From Catalinimonas niigatensis (GTDB lineage: Bacteria > Bacteroidota > Bacteroidia > Cytophagales > Cyclobacteriaceae): 64,000 nucleotides of DNA. The notes under the pieces are model-generated. The model did not search any database, had not been told where the DNA came from, and saw only the letters and a list, made by a program, of their open reading frames with translations. A program made the position numbers and the translations under genes. Below, one piece after another: positions 61,017 to 64,000 of the stretch. Each line of letters opens with the position of its first letter. Position 1 is the first letter of the stretch. The stretch is taken from contig NZ_CP119422.1 of the NCBI RefSeq assembly GCF_030506285.1, forward strand, positions 4,389,501-4,453,500, written 5' to 3'.

Positions 61017-62408
61017 TCAGCTCCAGAGCCTGTCCCAGGCACGGATCTCGTTCCATTCCGGGGTGGGAGCAAAGAGCTTTTCTCCTTCTACCAAAAATTC
61101 CTTCACCACATCTTCATTTAACTCTACGCCGATACCGGGTTTTTCGGGCACTTTCACGTACCCATCCTGCACAATAGGCTTTTCAATCCCAGTGACCAGA
61201 TCTTCCCAGCGGGGCTTGTCCACCGCATGATGTTCCAGCCACATAAAATTTTCAGTAGCCGCTGCGCTATGTACTGATCCCAGGAAAGAAACAGGACCCG
61301 CCGCATGATGGTGCATAAATCCAATCCCATGCTGAGATGCATAATCACCGATTCTTTTGGTTTCCAGAATACCTCCTGCCGTATTGGGATCAGGATGTAC
61401 AATGTCTACCGCCCGCTTGTCTATGAGTTCTTTAAAGCCACCCTCCAGGCCATAAATATCTTCACCAGTTTGGGTAGGGGTGGTAGAAGATTCGGTAATC
61501 TCACGCCATTGGTCGGTGTAATGCCAGGGGATGATGTCTTCAATATAGGCCAGATTATAGGGCTCGGCAGCCCGGGCAATTTTTATGGCTTCATTCACCC
61601 CAAAGTGGCCCCAGTGGTCGGTGCCCATCGGGATTTCATACCCAATCTGCGAACGCATCACATCCAGAAACTCCACCAGCCTATCAATGCCTTTATCGGT
61701 AATTTGCACATTGGTAAAAGGGTGCTCAGTCATGTTGTACTTCTTGTATTCATACTTATAAGGGTCAAATTTGCTATCAGGACCGTTAATCACAGCACCC
61801 GGAACATCTTTGATCAGGTTGATGCCGATATCCATTTTCAGGGCAGTGTACCCATTATCTATCCTTTCCTGCATGCGCTTTGCATATTCACTGGGATCAG
61901 GGGAAGTGGTGGTATCGCAATAGACACGTACCCTATCCCGGTATTTTCCGCCTAGCAGCATGTAAACCGGTACATTATAAGCCTTGCCAGCCAGGTCCCA
62001 TAATGCCATTTCTACACCGGATACACCCCCGCCCTGACGGGCATGATGACCAAACTGTCTTATCTTCTTAAACAAGCGTTCTACATTGCAGGGATTCTCT
62101 CCTAAAAGGCGGCTTTTCAGGAAGAGCGCATACTCTTTGGCTGCGCCATCTCTCACATCTCCGTGTCCGATAATACCCTGATTGGTATAGATACGCACGA
62201 TAGGCGTACGGAATACTACTCCGCTAATTTCGGCAATGCGCACATCGGTAATTTTCAGGTCAGTGGGTGCAGAGTAGCGATTTACTTTTTGGGTAGAATA
62301 TTCCAGGACTTCCTCCACTGGAGAGGATGTGAAGGCTGCCAGGCTGAGTCCGCTTAGGCTTGCTTTCTTCAGAAAATCACGTCTTTGATGGTTTTGTTGA
62401 TCTTTCAT
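61017..62408 (-). CDS. Tat-exported enolase-superfamily (mandelate racemase/muconate lactonizing) dehydratase-like enzyme
   Basis: 463 residues with a twin-arginine signal ('QRRDFLKKASLSGLSLAAF'). MR/MLE superfamily barrel: lysine K191 in 'YTALKMDIGI', metal ligands D264 ('MGTDHWGHF'), E290 ('LAYIEDIIPW') and E316 ('TGEDIYG'), and histidines 366-368 ('GIGFMHHHAAGP') at the base position. This arrangement suggests a sugar-acid dehydratase (galactonate/mannonate-type) or a racemase. An exported member is unusual since characterised ones are cytoplasmic. The sulfatase gene is 53 nt upstream on the same strand, so both may process one sulfated polysaccharide-derived compound. Confidence 0.85.
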   Translation of the reverse strand: MKDQQNHQRRDFLKKASLSGLSLAAFTSSPVEEVLEYSTQKVNRYSAPTDLKITDVRIAEISGVVFRTPIVRIYTNQGIIGHGDVRDGAAKEYALFLKSRLLGENPCNVERLFKKIRQFGHHARQGGGVSGVEMALWDLAGKAYNVPVYMLLGGKYRDRVRVYCDTTTSPDPSEYAKRMQERIDNGYTALKMDIGINLIKDVPGAVINGPDSKFDPYKYEYKKYNMTEHPFTNVQITDKGIDRLVEFLDVMRSQIGYEIPMGTDHWGHFGVNEAIKIARAAEPYNLAYIEDIIPWHYTDQWREITESSTTPTQTGEDIYGLEGGFKELIDKRAVDIVHPDPNTAGGILETKRIGDYASQHGIGFMHHHAAGPVSFLGSVHSAAATENFMWLEHHAVDKPRWEDLVTGIEKPIVQDGYVKVPEKPGIGVELNEDVVKEFLVEGEKLFAPTPEWNEIRAWDRLWS

Positions 62409-62461
62409 AGTTTAAGTTTTGTATAAGTAGGAAAATAGACAATACCTTAATATAACAATCT

Positions 62462-63925
62462 TTAACCAATCACCTTATCATAAGTAGTACTAAGATCAAG
62501 CTTGTCATCCAGTTTCTTTTGTAGCTTGCGCAGTTCTCTGAAAAGCTTTTTAATTTTTCGGGCATAAGCCGGATCTTCTGCCAGATTATGTAGTTCTATT
62601 GGGTCTTCCTCTACATTGTATAACAGTATTTTGTCAATTTCGGGATAGACAATCAGTTTGAAGCCCTCTTTGCGGATCATCCGTTGCTGCTCAATGTAAG
62701 CTCCGTAGATCGCTTTGTAGGTACTTTTGTTTTTCTTCCCGCTGGCCATATCCATCAGGCTGTTGAACTCTACATATTTCGGCTTTTTGAGCCCTGCCAG
62801 GTCTAATCCACTGGCCATAACATCCTGCAAGTATACATCTGCTTCTACCTTCTTGCCCTTGGGAAGGTCAGGTTCCATGACCATCAGGGGGACACGTATG
62901 CTGTGTTCAAACATATTCTGCTTACCCATCAGTCCGTGCTCTCCGCAGGCCAGTCCATGATCAGCCGTGAAAAAAATGTAAGTATTGTCCTGCTTGCCGC
63001 TCTTTTCCACAGCTTCAAGAATTTGACGGATTTGTTCATCCATGTGGGTGATTAGGGCATAGTATTCCTGCCGATGTACCTGCACGGCATATTGAGTACG
63101 AGGGAAAGGAGCAAGGCGTTCGTCTCTTAGCATTCTTCCACTGCCCATGGCTTCGTTGTAGGGATATTCCGACATAAAGTTTTGGGGAGTCTTTACTTCT
63201 TCCACCGGATATTTATTTATATATTCTTTAGGCGACTGCCGGGGATCATGAGCAGCGTTAAAAGCCAGGTACATAAAGAAAGGAGCTTCTTTCTGAGAAG
63301 CATCCTCAATAAAGGAAATGGCATCATTGCGCAGTACTTCGCTCCAGTGCGTACCGCCTTCCCAGAAGCCTCCAAATTTTTTATCCCAGGGCTGCCATGC
63401 TTTATCATCTCTGCTTTTGGGGCGGTTGTAAGCTTCTTCGGTATCTTCAGGCATTCCCGGACGAATGTGGGCGGTTGTCATAAACAGATCGGGAGCAGAT
63501 GCGGCTACATGCCATTTGCCACTCATGTAAGTGTTGTAGCCTGCGGATTCCATCAGCTTGGGCCATGTTTCATCTTGTTTCCTTCCTGCTTTCAGATCAT
63601 CATCCAGGTCGTGCGCTCTCCAGACCGACCTTCCGGTGATCATCATGGCACGGGAAGCCATACATACTGCTCCATTCCAGGCCCCCATATTGTAGGTATG
63701 AGTAAAGGTAACTCCCTCATTGACCATCTTATCCAGGGTAGGGGTGATGATTTCTTCATTCCCTAAAGCATGGATGGTGGAGAAAGCCTGATCGTCGGCA
63801 AGTATGAAAATGATGTTTGGCTTATCAGCCCGAGGCTTTTCAGCCTGACTTTGTTGTGCCAGTATTTCTAATTGACAGGTGATCAAAAAAATAAGCATGA
63901 AGAAGATAATGCGTAGTCTATTCAT
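62462..63925 (-). CDS. Exported formylglycine-type sulfatase
   Basis: 487 residues with a Sec signal ('FFMLIFLITCQLEILAQ'). Alkaline-phosphatase-fold sulfatase: 'NIIFILADDQ' (metal Asp pair), the modification motif C88-M-A-S-R ('NGAVCMASRAMMITGR'), where C-x-A-x-R replaces the common C-x-P-S-R and is still accepted by formylglycine-generating enzyme, 'YMSGKWHVA', 'FFTADHGLACGEHGLMGKQN' and a C-terminal subdomain. Removes sulfate esters from sulfated glycans in the periplasm. Choline-sulfatase or iduronate-type specificity cannot be decided. First gene of the pair with the exported dehydratase. The 75 bases to the window edge hold no gene. Confidence 0.9.
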   Translation of the reverse strand: MNRLRIIFFMLIFLITCQLEILAQQSQAEKPRADKPNIIFILADDQAFSTIHALGNEEIITPTLDKMVNEGVTFTHTYNMGAWNGAVCMASRAMMITGRSVWRAHDLDDDLKAGRKQDETWPKLMESAGYNTYMSGKWHVAASAPDLFMTTAHIRPGMPEDTEEAYNRPKSRDDKAWQPWDKKFGGFWEGGTHWSEVLRNDAISFIEDASQKEAPFFMYLAFNAAHDPRQSPKEYINKYPVEEVKTPQNFMSEYPYNEAMGSGRMLRDERLAPFPRTQYAVQVHRQEYYALITHMDEQIRQILEAVEKSGKQDNTYIFFTADHGLACGEHGLMGKQNMFEHSIRVPLMVMEPDLPKGKKVEADVYLQDVMASGLDLAGLKKPKYVEFNSLMDMASGKKNKSTYKAIYGAYIEQQRMIRKEGFKLIVYPEIDKILLYNVEEDPIELHNLAEDPAYARKIKKLFRELRKLQKKLDDKLDLSTTYDKVIG

Positions 63926-64000
63926 AGGTTGTTCGTAGTTTAAATGAGTGTTATGGTTTTATAATTCTAAGTGTTATAGTTAGGTAAATTATTAGAACCT

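Noticed and set aside
61305-61955. 216-codon plus-strand frame
   Set aside because: Antisense to the enolase-superfamily gene, whose metal-site motifs are intact; no motif or start signal in the shadow frame.

Overview
The window looks like chromosomal DNA of a member of the Bacteroidota, most likely a marine, polysaccharide-degrading member of the Cytophagales. The evidence is a SusC/SusD pair followed by an FG-GAP/UnbV lipoprotein, two further TonB-dependent receptors, FtsX/MacB-type permeases, a Sia-type signalling module, a FatA-like thioesterase, many lipobox (L-x-A/S-C) signal peptides, weak use of Shine-Dalgarno sites, and one clear TAnnTTTG promoter element. The genus cannot be read from the sequence. 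No rRNA, tRNA, insertion sequence, integrase or CRISPR array was seen.

Layout. 1-7343 (+): an overlapping gene run with an FN3 surface protein (cut by the left edge), a TonB-dependent receptor, a TPR/coiled-coil/SpoIIE phosphatase, SiaB-like kinase, SiaC-like phosphoprotein and a CheY-like regulator. 7585-10993: housekeeping genes thyA (+), ispE and fabI (-), plus a secreted protein of unknown function. 11186-29800 (-): a large catabolic island. Its distal part is SusC-SusD-UnbV. Its proximal part is eight genes whose products all carry export signals: a sugar-dehydrogenase-like propeller fused to cytochrome c, two amidohydrolase/SelA-like PLP enzyme pairs, a RidA-family deaminase, a second propeller lipoprotein and an RraA-like aldolase/decarboxylase. 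30668-32309 (+), divergent: an SMP-30-like lactonase and an SDR dehydrogenase. 32537-35376 (+): a 26-residue membrane peptide gene with its own terminator, then pabB, a class IV aminotransferase and an acyl-ACP thioesterase. 35471-39066 (-): LacI regulator, SSS symporter and inositol oxygenase. 39425-44325 (-): LytS/LytTR two-component pair, a TPR-like protein and a TonB receptor. 44535-51428: small conserved proteins, CYTH enzyme, PhzF, GMC oxidoreductase, small heat-shock protein and an esterase. 51485-55788: polysaccharide-lyase-like protein, helical protein, a GC-rich stretch with degenerate 41-42 bp tandem repeats, a YDG/SRA-HNH type IV restriction enzyme and a Kunitz-domain lipoprotein. 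55963-64000: a free-standing E2-like acyltransferase, GH43 glycosidase, FtsX-type ABC permease, Tat-exported enolase-superfamily dehydratase and a sulfatase.

The most interesting system is the exported island at 19754-29800. Gene order and protein families suggest a pathway of deacylation (amidohydrolase), beta-elimination by a PLP enzyme, enamine/imine hydrolysis by RidA, and aldol cleavage or decarboxylation of the 2-oxo acid by the RraA-like enzyme. This resembles the cytoplasmic amidohydrolase-DgaE-DgaF type clusters of Firmicutes and enterobacteria, but here every enzyme has a Tat, Sec or lipoprotein signal, so the chemistry would run outside the cytoplasm next to a SusCD importer. The family assignments come from sequence motifs; the substrate and the reaction order are inference.
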